Shown here piece by piece: positions 8,937 through 16,314 of a DNA stretch of 34,174 nt (position 1 is its first letter; every line of letters starts with the position of its first letter). The notes under the pieces were generated by a model that saw only the letters and a program-made list of their open reading frames with translations, made no database searches and had not been told where the DNA came from. The DNA is from Defluviitaleaceae bacterium (lineage in GTDB: Bacteria; Bacillota; Clostridia; Lachnospirales; WRAX01): positions 1 to 34,174 of the forward strand of contig WRBJ01000018.1 in NCBI GenBank assembly GCA_009784615.1, given 5' to 3'. Made by a program: the position numbers and the translations under genes.

Positions 8937-8998
8937 TATATAAAAGATGAGATTGTTTGTTAGTTGGAAGTGTGGTATAATGGTAGAGTGGAAAAGTG

Positions 8999-9023
8999 GG
9001 AAGTGTACTGCACTTCCTTTTTT
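8999..9023 (+). terminator. Terminator of the dapB-rsmA operon
   Basis: Seven-bp stem GGAAGTG (8999-9005) with CACTTCC (9011-9017), a 5-base loop and six T. Confidence 0.8.
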
Positions 9024-9054
9024 ATTGGCAATGATGAGGCTTGTTGCATAATCA

Positions 9055-9087
9055 AAAACACACAACCCAAAAAGGATTGTGTGTTTT
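9055..9087. terminator. Terminator of the tRNA unit, probably bidirectional
   Basis: An 11-bp stem (AAAACACACAA with TTGTGTGTTTT) continues past one C/A mismatch with CC/GG; the loop is A5 on the plus strand. On the minus strand a T-run follows directly, just past the 3' end of tRNA-Cys. Confidence 0.75.
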
Positions 9088-9097
9088 AATAATATAA

Positions 9098-9168
9098 AGG
9101 TGCCACCCGGATTTGAACCGGGGGTGATGGAGTTGCAGTCCACTGCCTTACCTCTTGGCTATGGCACC
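9098..9168 (-). tRNA. tRNA-Cys (anticodon GCA)
   Basis: 71 nt. The acceptor stem GGTGCCA/TGGCACC pairs perfectly. The anticodon stem TGGA/TCCA encloses the loop CTGCAAC, giving anticodon GCA. The T-arm is CCCGG-TTCAAAT-CCGGG. The discriminator base is U73, the identity element of tRNA-Cys. The 3' CCA is not encoded and must be added after transcription. It lies downstream of tRNA-Glu on the same strand. Confidence 0.95.
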
Positions 9169-9169
9169 G

Positions 9170-9229
9170 AAAAAAAGTTAAAGGTTAGATGTTAGAAGTG
9201 ATTTTTAACCTCTAACCTCTAACCTTTAA
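9170..9229 (-). terminator. Terminator-like hairpin between the two tRNA genes
   Basis: Arms 9178-9196 and 9211-9229 are complementary at 18 of 19 positions, with a 14-base loop. Read on the minus strand, the hairpin is followed by seven T (9176-9170) and then, after one base, by the first base of tRNA-Cys. This is the layout of an intrinsic terminator lying between tRNA-Glu and tRNA-Cys. The right arm also contains a 7-base period (TCTAACC). Confidence 0.6.
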
Positions 9230-9230
9230 A

Positions 9231-9302
9231 TGACCCGTAAGGGATTCGAACCCTTGTTACCGCCGTGAAAGGGCGGTGTCTTAACCCCTTGACCAACGGG
9301 CC
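9231..9302 (-). tRNA. tRNA-Glu (anticodon TTC)
   Basis: 72 nt. The acceptor GGCCCGT pairs with ACGGGTC (one G-U). The anticodon stem CCGCC/GGCGG holds the loop with anticodon TTC. The T-arm AAGGG-TTCGAAT-CCCTT is perfect. The discriminator is A; CCA is not encoded. It is the first gene after a consensus promoter. Confidence 0.95.
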
Positions 9303-9332
9303 TTGCCTACAATCTATTGTGCAACAAAAGCT

Positions 9333-9361
9333 ATTATAAACCATAACGAAACATCTGTCAA
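9333..9361 (-). promoter_or_regulatory. Consensus sigma-A promoter of the tRNA unit
   Basis: Minus strand: TTGACA (9361-9356), 17-base spacer, TATAAT (9338-9333); a perfect match to consensus. Transcription should start near 9326, about 24 nt before tRNA-Glu. Confidence 0.9.
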
Positions 9362-9417
9362 GACTTTTTTTCAAAAAATGCAAAAAAATTTTGTGGGACT
9401 AAAATATAATTAAAACT

Positions 9418-9756
9418 TTATTGCCTATAAGCCCTCAACGCCGTTATAATTTGCACCAAAAACTCTTTATCTTTTTCATCAAAATCCCGCATTAATTCAT
9501 CAATAAATGAACCGTCGGCGATTGTGCTTATATTCGGCGTACCACCTAATAGATAATTAATATCTACATCCAATACATTTGCAATTGTTAAAATAGTTTT
9601 AAGCGATACTGTTGTATATCCAATCTCCAGTTTTGCAATTGTATTATTTGACACATCCGCCTTCTCTGCCAAAACACTTTGCGTCCAACCTTTGCTTTTG
9701 CGAGCATCTTTTATACGCTTTGCCAAATAATCGTAATCTAAAACATATCTAGCCAT
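9418..9756 (-). CDS. XRE-family transcriptional regulator
   Basis: 112 residues from the ATG at 9756, chosen because AGAGGTG sits 6 bases before it; an upstream in-frame ATG at 9786 has no such site. A Cro/CI-type helix-turn-helix covers about residues 11-62 (RIKDARKSKGWTQSVLAEKA, then VSNNTIAKLE and the family's IANVLDVDINYLL). The C-terminal ~40 residues are charged and may dimerise. It is divergent from a two-gene operon of unknown proteins across a palindromic double promoter, so autoregulation and control of that operon are likely (inference). Confidence 0.85.
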   Translation of the reverse strand: MARYVLDYDYLAKRIKDARKSKGWTQSVLAEKADVSNNTIAKLEIGYTTVSLKTILTIANVLDVDINYLLGGTPNISTIADGSFIDELMRDFDEKDKEFLVQIITALRAYRQ

Positions 9757-9823
9757 ATTATCACCTCTAGGATAATAATATTGCATTTTAATAAAAGTTC
9801 CAATTTACCAGCAATAAAAACTA

Positions 9824-9859
9824 TTGACTAATAGTAAATAATATGTTATCATTAGTCAA
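9824..9859. promoter_or_regulatory. Two face-to-face overlapping promoters inside one palindrome
   Basis: Plus strand: TTGACT (9824-9829), 17 bases, TATCAT (9847-9852), reading into the small-protein operon. Minus strand: TTGACT (9859-9854), 17 bases, TACTAT (9836-9831), reading into the XRE gene. The outer nine bases (TTGACTAAT at 9824-9832 and ATTAGTCAA at 9851-9859) are perfect inverted repeats, so each -35 box is also half of an operator-like palindrome. Polymerases on the two promoters would exclude each other. Confidence 0.75.
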
Positions 9860-9882
9860 AATAAAATAAAGGATGTGGTTTT

Positions 9883-10158
9883 ATGTTTTTTCTGGGATGG
9901 TCGTTTTTCTTATTTGTTGTAGCAATAGGAATTGTTATATCCGTTAAAGTTGCAAAGAGAAGGCGGAAAAGGCGTAGAATTAGTTCATCAAATAGTTCAT
10001 ACTCAAATAACTCATACGAGAACGATAGGATGAAAAAGCGATTAGCACTAGCCGCAAATGGAGCAACTTGTTATAATTGCTATGATAGCTCGTATTGCAA
10101 TTATGTGGGGGGCGGACTTGTATGTTCTAAGTACAGAGGCTCTGTTGTTATCGATTAA
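9883..10158 (+). CDS. Small membrane-anchored protein with a cysteine cluster, unknown function
   Basis: 91 residues after an AAAGGATG ribosome site. Residues ~2-23 form one hydrophobic segment (FFLGWSFFLFVVAIGIVISV), followed by a very basic stretch (KVAKRRRKRRRIS), which by the positive-inside rule places the C-terminus in the cytoplasm. A Ser/Asn/Tyr-rich linker leads to a compact domain with four cysteines (CYNCYDSSYCNY...VCSKY), which could bind a metal or form disulfides. I do not recognise a family. It is the first gene of a two-gene operon with the next small gene (25-base gap), driven from the promoter facing the XRE regulator. Confidence 0.7.
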   Translation: MFFLGWSFFLFVVAIGIVISVKVAKRRRKRRRISSSNSSYSNNSYENDRMKKRLALAANGATCYNCYDSSYCNYVGGGLVCSKYRGSVVID

Positions 10159-10183
10159 TTTCATTTTATAGGGAGAGATTTAT

Positions 10184-10420
10184 ATGACAAAAATTCCACG
10201 GCGTGTATGTATTAGCAATACTTGGTTTGATGCTAGACAAGGTTGGGCGGGCAAGCTAGAACTTTATGAGTATATGCAAGCCCCGCAATATACCGCTAAT
10301 GAGCCATTTGCTCACATCACGAATTTATTTTATGTATACGATACATATGGAAACAAGGTTGGTGAGTTTCATACAGATAATATGAATTATTCTGGAATGG
10401 TAAGCGGTTTTGAATTATAG
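10184..10420 (+). CDS. Small soluble protein, unknown function
   Basis: 78 residues after a GGGAGAG ribosome site. No signal peptide, membrane segment or known motif is seen. It is rich in aromatic residues (W, Y, F), with a mix of short strands expected (for example NLFYVYDTYGNKVGEF). It is the second gene of the operon that starts at 9883 and is followed directly by a terminator. The pairing suggests that it works with the membrane protein; nothing further can be supported. Confidence 0.65.
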   Translation: MTKIPRRVCISNTWFDARQGWAGKLELYEYMQAPQYTANEPFAHITNLFYVYDTYGNKVGEFHTDNMNYSGMVSGFEL

Positions 10421-10430
10421 ACGCACTATA

Positions 10431-10467
10431 AATAAAGGCGACCAAGGGGTGGTTGCCTTTATTATTT
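10431..10467 (+). terminator. Terminator of the small-protein operon
   Basis: A 14-bp stem (AATAAAGGCGACCA with TGGTTGCCTTTATT, one G-T pair) and an AGGGG loop; the downstream T-run is weak (ATTATTT). Confidence 0.7.
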
Positions 10468-10496
10468 GCGAAAAAATCTTATGTTTGCAAATTATC

Positions 10497-10525
10497 TTGT
10501 CTTTTTTTGCATAAGGTGTTATAAT
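10497..10525 (+). promoter_or_regulatory. Sigma-A promoter of yloU-fakA-recG
   Basis: TTGTCT (10497-10502), 17-base spacer, consensus TATAAT (10520-10525). The leader to the ATG at 10563 is about 30 nt. Confidence 0.75.
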
Positions 10526-10562
10526 GGATAGAAAATTTTGCTGGATATAAGGAGTGATGATT

Positions 10563-10919
10563 ATGCCTTTAAAAATTCAAAATAATTATGGGACTATTGC
10601 GGTGGATAGCGAGATTGTGGCACGCATTGCGGGGCTTGCGGCTATGGAGTGTTATGGTATTGTTGGTATGGCAACAAGAAGTTTAAAAGACGGCATAGTT
10701 CATCTTTTGCAAATGGAAAATCTTACTAGGGGCGTGGAGCTTTCTATGGAAGGCGATGTGCTTAATATTGATGTACATGTTATTGCGGAATATGGTACCA
10801 ATATCACGGCTATTTGCGAAACGCTTATGAGTTCGGTAAAATATAGGGTCGAGGACACATTAGGGCTTAATGTAGCTTCGGTTAATGTTTTTGTAGAGGG
10901 GTTGAAGGTTCATGTCTAG
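10563..10919 (+). CDS. yloU: Asp23/Gls24 family protein (YloU)
   Basis: 118 residues. I chose the ATG at 10563 because AAGGAG (10549-10554) lies 8 bases upstream; the in-frame GTG at 10554 overlaps that ribosome site. Small soluble Asp23/Gls24 protein: GTIAVDSEIVARIAGLAAMECYGIVGMA at the start and a VNVFVEGLKV ending are typical. The family is linked to envelope stress, and YloU is nearly always found directly before yloV/fakA, as here. Its stop overlaps the fakA start by 8 bases. Confidence 0.88.
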   Translation: MPLKIQNNYGTIAVDSEIVARIAGLAAMECYGIVGMATRSLKDGIVHLLQMENLTRGVELSMEGDVLNIDVHVIAEYGTNITAICETLMSSVKYRVEDTLGLNVASVNVFVEGLKVHV

Positions 10920-12567
10920 TAGTAACCCCAAGATTACAAAGATTGATGGGCTTATGTTTCGCAAAATGATAATTTGCGGGGCAAATGCACTGGTTTTGCA
11001 AAAAGAGCGTATTAATTCGCTTAACGTGTTTCCTGTGCCTGATGGTGATACAGGAACAAATATGTCATTGACGGCTATTGCGGCGGCTCGTGAAGTTGAG
11101 AAGATGGACACGGCAGATATATTTGCGGTGTCAAAGGCGGCGGCAAGTGGTGCGCTTCGTGGCGGGCGTGGTAATAGCGGTGTTATATTTTCGCAGTTGT
11201 TCCGTGGTTTTTCTAAGGCATTAGAAGGGTTGACAGAGGTTGGTACAAAGCAGATTGCCGCCGCTATGGAACAAGCGTCAAAGACGGCTTATAAAGCCGT
11301 TATGCGCCCGCAGGAAGGTACGATTTTAACGGTGGGGCGGCATATGGCGGAAATAGCGCAAAAATATGCAAAAGCCACGGATGATGTGCAGATTTTTGCC
11401 CGTGAGATTCTTGCGCAAGGTCACGATATATTGAAAAAAACGCCAGATATGTTACCGGTGTTAAAGCAAGCGGGTGTTGTGGATAGCGGCGGCGATGGTT
11501 TGATGGTATTTTTGGGTGGTGCGATGGAAGGTGTTAATGCTGTCGACCCGCAGATTAATGCTGAAAGTGCGGCGAACAATAAAAGCGGTGAGGATTATTC
11601 GGCATTAGCGGCTATTAATCCCGAAGATATAACATTTGGATATTGCACCGAGTTTTTTATTCATACAAAAAATTTCGGCGAACCTGCTGAAGATGAATTT
11701 AAAGTATATTTGGAAACTATTGGGGATTCTGTTGCGGTTGTTACGGATGACGAAATTGTTAAAATCCACGTACATACGGATAATCCTGGTACGGTAATGG
11801 AATATGCAATGAGCCACGGTATGCTGTCTGCTATTAAAATTGACAATATGCGTATACAGCACCACGAGGCTTCGTCTTTTGCTCCGTCGATGCCAGCCGA
11901 GCCACGCAAGAATATAGGCGTTGTTGCGATTAGCTCTGGCGATGGTTTTAAAGAGATGTTTTTGGGACTTGGGGCAGATTGTATTATAGAAGGCGGGCAG
12001 ACAATGAACCCGTCTGCGGAAGATATTGCAAAGGGCATTGCAAGTGTTAATGCTGACAATATTATTGTTTTGCCTAATAACAAAAATATTGTGCTTGCCG
12101 CAGAGCAGTCTGTATATCTTTGCGAAGGGCAGAATGTTCAGATTATACCAACAAAAACTATGCCGCAGGGTATTGCGGTTTTGATGAATTATTTGCCTGA
12201 AGAAGGTCTTGACGATAATTTGGAAGATATGAAAGGTGCGTTAGGTGATGTTACCACGGGGCAGGTTACAATTGCCGTGCGTGATAGCGAGCTTGACGGG
12301 CAAAGTATAGCACAAGGGCATTATATAGGCATATTGGAAGGTAAGATTGTTTGCACAAATGCATCCTTGGAAATGACTGCAAAAGGTTTGATTGATATTA
12401 TGATGACAAGCCATTGTGATATAATTACGATTTTTACAGGTGCAGAAGCGACAGATGAGCAAACCACCGCTATAGAAGGCTATATATCCCGAAAATATGT
12501 TGATTGTGAAGTTACGATGGCTTTTGGCGGGCAGGCTGTTTATAATTATATTTTCTCTGCCGAATAG
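10912..12567 (+). CDS. fakA: Fatty acid kinase ATP-binding subunit (DhaL/DegV-like, YloV)
   Basis: 551 residues. The N-terminal DhaL-type kinase domain (about 10-210) has the Mg-ATP motif NVFPVPDGDTGTNM and later SGGRGNSG-like and VVDSGGDGL segments. The C-terminal part (about 240-550) has the FakA arrangement with the TEFFI strand and GDSVAVV. FakA phosphorylates fatty acids that are presented by the partner FakB, feeding exogenous fatty acids to phospholipid synthesis. No fakB is in the window. It is translationally coupled to yloU and followed 8 bases later by recG. Confidence 0.92.
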   Translation: MSSSNPKITKIDGLMFRKMIICGANALVLQKERINSLNVFPVPDGDTGTNMSLTAIAAAREVEKMDTADIFAVSKAAASGALRGGRGNSGVIFSQLFRGFSKALEGLTEVGTKQIAAAMEQASKTAYKAVMRPQEGTILTVGRHMAEIAQKYAKATDDVQIFAREILAQGHDILKKTPDMLPVLKQAGVVDSGGDGLMVFLGGAMEGVNAVDPQINAESAANNKSGEDYSALAAINPEDITFGYCTEFFIHTKNFGEPAEDEFKVYLETIGDSVAVVTDDEIVKIHVHTDNPGTVMEYAMSHGMLSAIKIDNMRIQHHEASSFAPSMPAEPRKNIGVVAISSGDGFKEMFLGLGADCIIEGGQTMNPSAEDIAKGIASVNADNIIVLPNNKNIVLAAEQSVYLCEGQNVQIIPTKTMPQGIAVLMNYLPEEGLDDNLEDMKGALGDVTTGQVTIAVRDSELDGQSIAQGHYIGILEGKIVCTNASLEMTAKGLIDIMMTSHCDIITIFTGAEATDEQTTAIEGYISRKYVDCEVTMAFGGQAVYNYIFSAE

Positions 12568-12575
12568 GTGTTAAA

Positions 12576-14639
12576 ATGTTGCTTACGGATAATATATCTA
12601 TACTAAAAAACATAGGACAAGCACGTGCCGAACAATTGGGTCGCCTTGGCATTGAAACCATAGGCGACCTTTTGGAGTTTTTTCCACGGGACTATCTTGA
12701 CCGCAGCCAGATTGAAAAGATTGCGGGGTTGCACCACGGGCAGATGGCGACAGTGCTTGTATCACGAAAAGGCGAGGCGCAAACACGCAATGCGGGTGCG
12801 AAGACCATTACACGCATACATTTTAGCGATGGCACAGGGCGCATTGCAATAACGTGGTTTAATCAGCCCTATATGGCGACTAATTTTAAGATAGACGAGA
12901 AGTATTATATATCTGGCAGGGTTGTATGGGATGCACACGGAATTTCTTTGGAAAATGTGGAATGGGAGAAGGCTGGCGGTAAAGAAAATTTATCGGCAGG
13001 GCGCATTGTGCCTGTTTATCGCTTGACGGGCAGTTTGTCGCAAAAGATTTTGCGCCCGCTAATAAAACAGGCAATTGATGGAGCGATAGAGCAGATTGAA
13101 GAATTTTTGCCGCCGCAGATTATGACCAAGCAAGGATTGTGCAGTCGGGCTTTTGCGGTGTGTAATATACATTTCCCAAATAGTGCAAAAGATTATTTTG
13201 ACGCACGTAAAAGGCTTGTTTTTGATGAATTGTTTTTAATGCAAGCGGCGCTTGTTATGGCTAAGGGGCAATTGCGTTACGAAATGCCACAGGAAAGAAT
13301 GTGGAATAATATGGATATTACGCCATTGCTTGCGGCGTTGCCTTTTGATTTGACGCACGACCAAGGTAAGGTTGTGGGCGAGATATTGTCGGATATAGAT
13401 TCTGGTTATGCCCTAAACAGGCTTTTACAGGGTGATGTTGGTAGCGGGAAAACGGCGGTTGCTATGATAATTTGCTATTTGGCAGTTAAAAATGGTACAC
13501 AGGCGGCTGTTATGGCACCGACAGAAACGCTTGCAGTGCAACATTTTCACGCATTTGTTAGTATTTTTGAGCCTTTTGGTACGCGCTGTGCGCTATTAAG
13601 TGGTTCTTTAAAGGCAAGCGATAAAAAGATGATAAAAGCTGGGCTTGAAGCGGGCGAGATTGATATAATTATTGGTACACATGCATTATTGCAGGAGAAT
13701 GTTAATTTCTATAATCTAGGATTGGTTATTACGGATGAACAGCACCGTTTTGGGGTGCGGCAACGTGCTACATTGACTGAAAAAGGCGATGTAGTGCCGC
13801 ATACGCTTGTTATGACTGCAACGCCTATTCCTCGCTCGCTTGCGATGGTTTTATATGGGGATATGGATATTTCTGCTATACGGCAGTTGCCGCCAGGGCG
13901 GCAGATTATTGATACTTATAGTGTTGCAAAATCTTATCATCAACGCATTTTCGCTTTTATTGCAAAAGAGATTGAAAAAGGACATCAGGCATATGTAATT
14001 TGCCCGTTGATACAGAAGTCTGAAGATGATGAAGGCGAAGCCACCTCTAAAAAAGCCGAAATATCACAGGTATTAGCTTTTGCGCAAGAATTAAAGAATG
14101 GAGTTTTTGTTGCATACAATGTGGGGATTTTGCACGGCAAAATGAAGCCTGCCGAAAAAAATGCGGTTATGGAAGCCTTTGCGAAAAATGATATACAAAT
14201 TTTGGTATCTACAACTGTTGTAGAGGTTGGGATAAATGTGCCTAATGCGACGGTTATTATGATTGAAAATGCCGAGCGTTTTGGGCTTTCGCAATTGCAC
14301 CAATTGCGTGGTAGGGTGGGACGAAGCAGTATAAAATCGTATTGCATACTGGTAACCGATGCTAAAAACGAGGTAACGCAAAAACGTATGCAGGCTATGA
14401 CAAAAACAAATGACGGCTTTGTTCTTAGCGAGCTTGATTTGGAATTGCGGGGACCTGGTGAGTTTTTTGGCACAGCACAACACGGATTGCCACGTATGCA
14501 ATTAGCAAATTTATACAAAGATACCGAAATTTTAGCCGCCGCAAACCTTGCCGCAAAAACCTTGCAAATCGATGAACACGCACCGTTGCAAAGAAAAGTT
14601 GAACAGCTTTTGGGAAAAATCGAACAAATTTCATTGTAA
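12576..14639 (+). CDS. recG: ATP-dependent DNA helicase RecG
   Basis: 687 residues, the normal length. The N-terminal wedge/OB domain (about 60-160) is followed by a superfamily 2 motor: Walker A GDVGSGKTAVA, the DExH box as DEQHRFG, TATPIPR (motif III), STTVVEVGINVPNA, and QLRGRVGRS (motif VI). It reverses stalled replication forks and processes recombination branches. The ribosome site AGGTG overlaps the fakA stop. It is the last gene of the yloU operon; no terminator follows, and the next promoter starts 4 bases after the stop. Confidence 0.96.
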   Translation: MLLTDNISILKNIGQARAEQLGRLGIETIGDLLEFFPRDYLDRSQIEKIAGLHHGQMATVLVSRKGEAQTRNAGAKTITRIHFSDGTGRIAITWFNQPYMATNFKIDEKYYISGRVVWDAHGISLENVEWEKAGGKENLSAGRIVPVYRLTGSLSQKILRPLIKQAIDGAIEQIEEFLPPQIMTKQGLCSRAFAVCNIHFPNSAKDYFDARKRLVFDELFLMQAALVMAKGQLRYEMPQERMWNNMDITPLLAALPFDLTHDQGKVVGEILSDIDSGYALNRLLQGDVGSGKTAVAMIICYLAVKNGTQAAVMAPTETLAVQHFHAFVSIFEPFGTRCALLSGSLKASDKKMIKAGLEAGEIDIIIGTHALLQENVNFYNLGLVITDEQHRFGVRQRATLTEKGDVVPHTLVMTATPIPRSLAMVLYGDMDISAIRQLPPGRQIIDTYSVAKSYHQRIFAFIAKEIEKGHQAYVICPLIQKSEDDEGEATSKKAEISQVLAFAQELKNGVFVAYNVGILHGKMKPAEKNAVMEAFAKNDIQILVSTTVVEVGINVPNATVIMIENAERFGLSQLHQLRGRVGRSSIKSYCILVTDAKNEVTQKRMQAMTKTNDGFVLSELDLELRGPGEFFGTAQHGLPRMQLANLYKDTEILAAANLAAKTLQIDEHAPLQRKVEQLLGKIEQISL

Positions 14640-14642
14640 CAG

Positions 14643-14671
14643 TTTACATAAAGGGTTTTATTTGCTATAAT
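14643..14671 (+). promoter_or_regulatory. Promoter placing the rsmD transcript start at its ATG
   Basis: TTTACA (14643-14648), 17-base spacer, consensus TATAAT (14666-14671). The rsmD ATG begins at 14678, seven bases after the -10 box, where transcription itself should begin. No Shine-Dalgarno sequence is visible. Confidence 0.7.
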
Positions 14672-14677
14672 GTTTAA

Positions 14678-15235
14678 ATGAGAGTTATTTCTGGCAAAGC
14701 TAGGGGGACGACATTGTTTTCCCCGCAAGATAAAAATATTCGCCCTACTACGGATTTTGTTAAGGAAAATCTGTATAATATCATACAAAATGATATTATG
14801 GGTATCCAATTTTTGGATATTTTTGCAGGGTCGGGCGCAATTGGTATTGAGGCTTTAAGTCGTGGTGCTAAAAGCTGTACTTTTTTGGATTGCTCGCAAA
14901 AATCTATTGACCTTTTACGCAAAAATCTTGAAAAAACAAGGCTTGCAAATTATGCGACTATTATTAAGGGCGAAATTCCTGCCGTGATAAAAAAGCTGGC
15001 AGGGCAAAGGTTTGATATAATATTTCTTGACCCGCCGTATTTTAAGGGTTTGGCGGATAAATGTTTGTGTGCTATAATCGAACAAGATATTTTGGATAAA
15101 GACGGGTTTATTGTGCTTGAAATTGCAAGCAAAGAAGATTTTAACCCGCAACCGAATTTGGAAGTTATAAAGGAAAAAATATACGGCGCAAGCAAGCTGA
15201 TATTTTTACAAGTAAAAAGTGTGGTGATGTTATGA
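14678..15235 (+). CDS. rsmD: 16S rRNA (guanine966-N2)-methyltransferase
   Basis: 185 residues, the family's usual size. The start MRVISGKARGTTL and the block RPTTDFVKENLYNII are RsmD signatures. The SAM site is FLDIFAGSGAIGIEALSRGA and the catalytic motif is LDPPY. It methylates G966 of 16S rRNA in the 30S subunit. coaD follows with a 4-base overlap, the standard rsmD-coaD pair of Firmicutes. The message appears leaderless, or the gene is also read through from recG. Confidence 0.94.
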   Translation: MRVISGKARGTTLFSPQDKNIRPTTDFVKENLYNIIQNDIMGIQFLDIFAGSGAIGIEALSRGAKSCTFLDCSQKSIDLLRKNLEKTRLANYATIIKGEIPAVIKKLAGQRFDIIFLDPPYFKGLADKCLCAIIEQDILDKDGFIVLEIASKEDFNPQPNLEVIKEKIYGASKLIFLQVKSVVML

Positions 15236-15711
15236 TTGCGGTATATCCTGGCAGTTTTGACCCTGTTACATTGGGGCATGTTGATATAATTGGTCGGGCG
15301 GCAAAAATTACAAACAAGCTGGTTGTGGCAGTTTTAAAAAATTCGTCAAAATCGCCTATGTTTAATGTGCAGGAGCGTGTAGAAACCCTGCGCGAGGTTT
15401 GCTTGGGCATTAGAAATGTCGAAATTGCCGCTTTTGACGGTCTTTTGGTCGAATATGCCCGAAGCATTGGCGCAAACGCAATTATAAGAGGGCTTCGTGC
15501 TGTAACAGATTTTGAATACGAGTTTCAAATGGCATTGTCTAACCGTATGTTGGATGATAATATCGAAACGCTTTTTATATCTACAAATGCACAATATTCC
15601 TATATTTCGTCATCGGTGGTTAAAGAAATTGCAAGGCTTGGCGGCGATTTTTCGCAGATGGTGCCAAAAGCAGCACATATTAAGCTCTTGCAAAAAATGG
15701 GCAGTATGTGA
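15232..15711 (+). CDS. coaD: Phosphopantetheine adenylyltransferase
   Basis: 159 residues, normal length. The nucleotidyltransferase motif GSFDPVTLGHVDII (T/HxGH) is at the N-terminus, RGLRAVTDFEYE in the middle and the ISSSVVKEIARLGGD motif near the C-terminus. It makes dephospho-CoA from 4'-phosphopantetheine and ATP, the fourth step of CoA synthesis. It starts inside the rsmD stop (ATGA). Confidence 0.96.
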   Translation: MIAVYPGSFDPVTLGHVDIIGRAAKITNKLVVAVLKNSSKSPMFNVQERVETLREVCLGIRNVEIAAFDGLLVEYARSIGANAIIRGLRAVTDFEYEFQMALSNRMLDDNIETLFISTNAQYSYISSSVVKEIARLGGDFSQMVPKAAHIKLLQKMGSM

Positions 15712-15750
15712 TACAATAATATAATATGAAAAATTTATGGGGGACTAAAG

Positions 15751-16296
15751 ATGGAACTTATTAATTCCCAAATAGACAAAATTGAAGATATGCTCGAAAG
15801 AATGTACGAGGTGATAGAATCCTCGCGTGCTGTGCCTTTTTCGACCAAAGTAAGCGTTGATAAAGAATCTCTTTTTGGTGTTATGGACGACATTAGGGGC
15901 GTTATTTATGATATGAAAAAAGGACTGCCGTCTGAGATTAACCAAGCCAGACGTGTTTTAAGCGATAAAGATGCACATTTAAGCGATGCACGCTCTAAAG
16001 CCGAGATGATGATAAAAGCGGCGCAAACCGAAGCTGATAGACGGTTAAACGAACACGAAATTACACAGCAAGCAAGAAAATTGGCGGCGGAAATGCAAGA
16101 AGAAGCAAATAGAGAAGTGGATGAATTTAAAACATCTGCTGGTGTTTATGTACGTGGTGTGTTAGATGACCTTGACGAATTTTTGCATAAGGCGATGGAA
16201 TCCCAACTTGACAGAATTAATGATATGGAAAATTTTTATGTTGGGCTTTTGCAAGAATTGCGGGATAACAAAAATTCTATACGTGTGGACGAGTAA
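15751..16296 (+). CDS. Coiled-coil protein, DivIVA/SepIVA-like
   Basis: 181 residues, almost all predicted helical and highly charged. Residues ~60-150 form a long coiled coil with a KAEMMIKAAQTEADRRLNE segment, like that of ATP synthase b/H-type and DivIVA-related proteins. There is no membrane anchor, which argues against a true ATPase b subunit. Proteins like this often follow coaD in clostridia and are usually annotated by their coiled coil only. A cell-division or scaffold role would be a guess. A strong GGGGGAC ribosome site precedes the ATG, and argS follows 18 bases after the stop. Confidence 0.7.
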   Translation: MELINSQIDKIEDMLERMYEVIESSRAVPFSTKVSVDKESLFGVMDDIRGVIYDMKKGLPSEINQARRVLSDKDAHLSDARSKAEMMIKAAQTEADRRLNEHEITQQARKLAAEMQEEANREVDEFKTSAGVYVRGVLDDLDEFLHKAMESQLDRINDMENFYVGLLQELRDNKNSIRVDE

Positions 16297-16314
16297 GATG
16301 AAATGAGGTGTAAT

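Noticed and set aside
8971-8990. tRNA D-arm-like sequence (GGTATAATGGTAGAGTGG)
   Set aside because: No acceptor, anticodon or T-arm can be built around it; it is better explained by a promoter-like TATAAT and chance.
10446-10515. Imperfect inverted repeat CTTATG...CATAAG before yloU
   Set aside because: A three-base insertion breaks the symmetry and the arms are short and AT-rich; not enough to call an operator.
13985-14809. 274-codon open frame on the minus strand opposite recG and the rsmD start
   Set aside because: No ribosome site, no recognisable protein features, composition explained by the complement of recG.
15690-15725. Possible promoter TTGCAA-N18-TACAAT or TATAAT before the coiled-coil gene
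   Set aside because: The -35 match and spacing are poor, and the gene can be read from the rsmD-coaD promoter.
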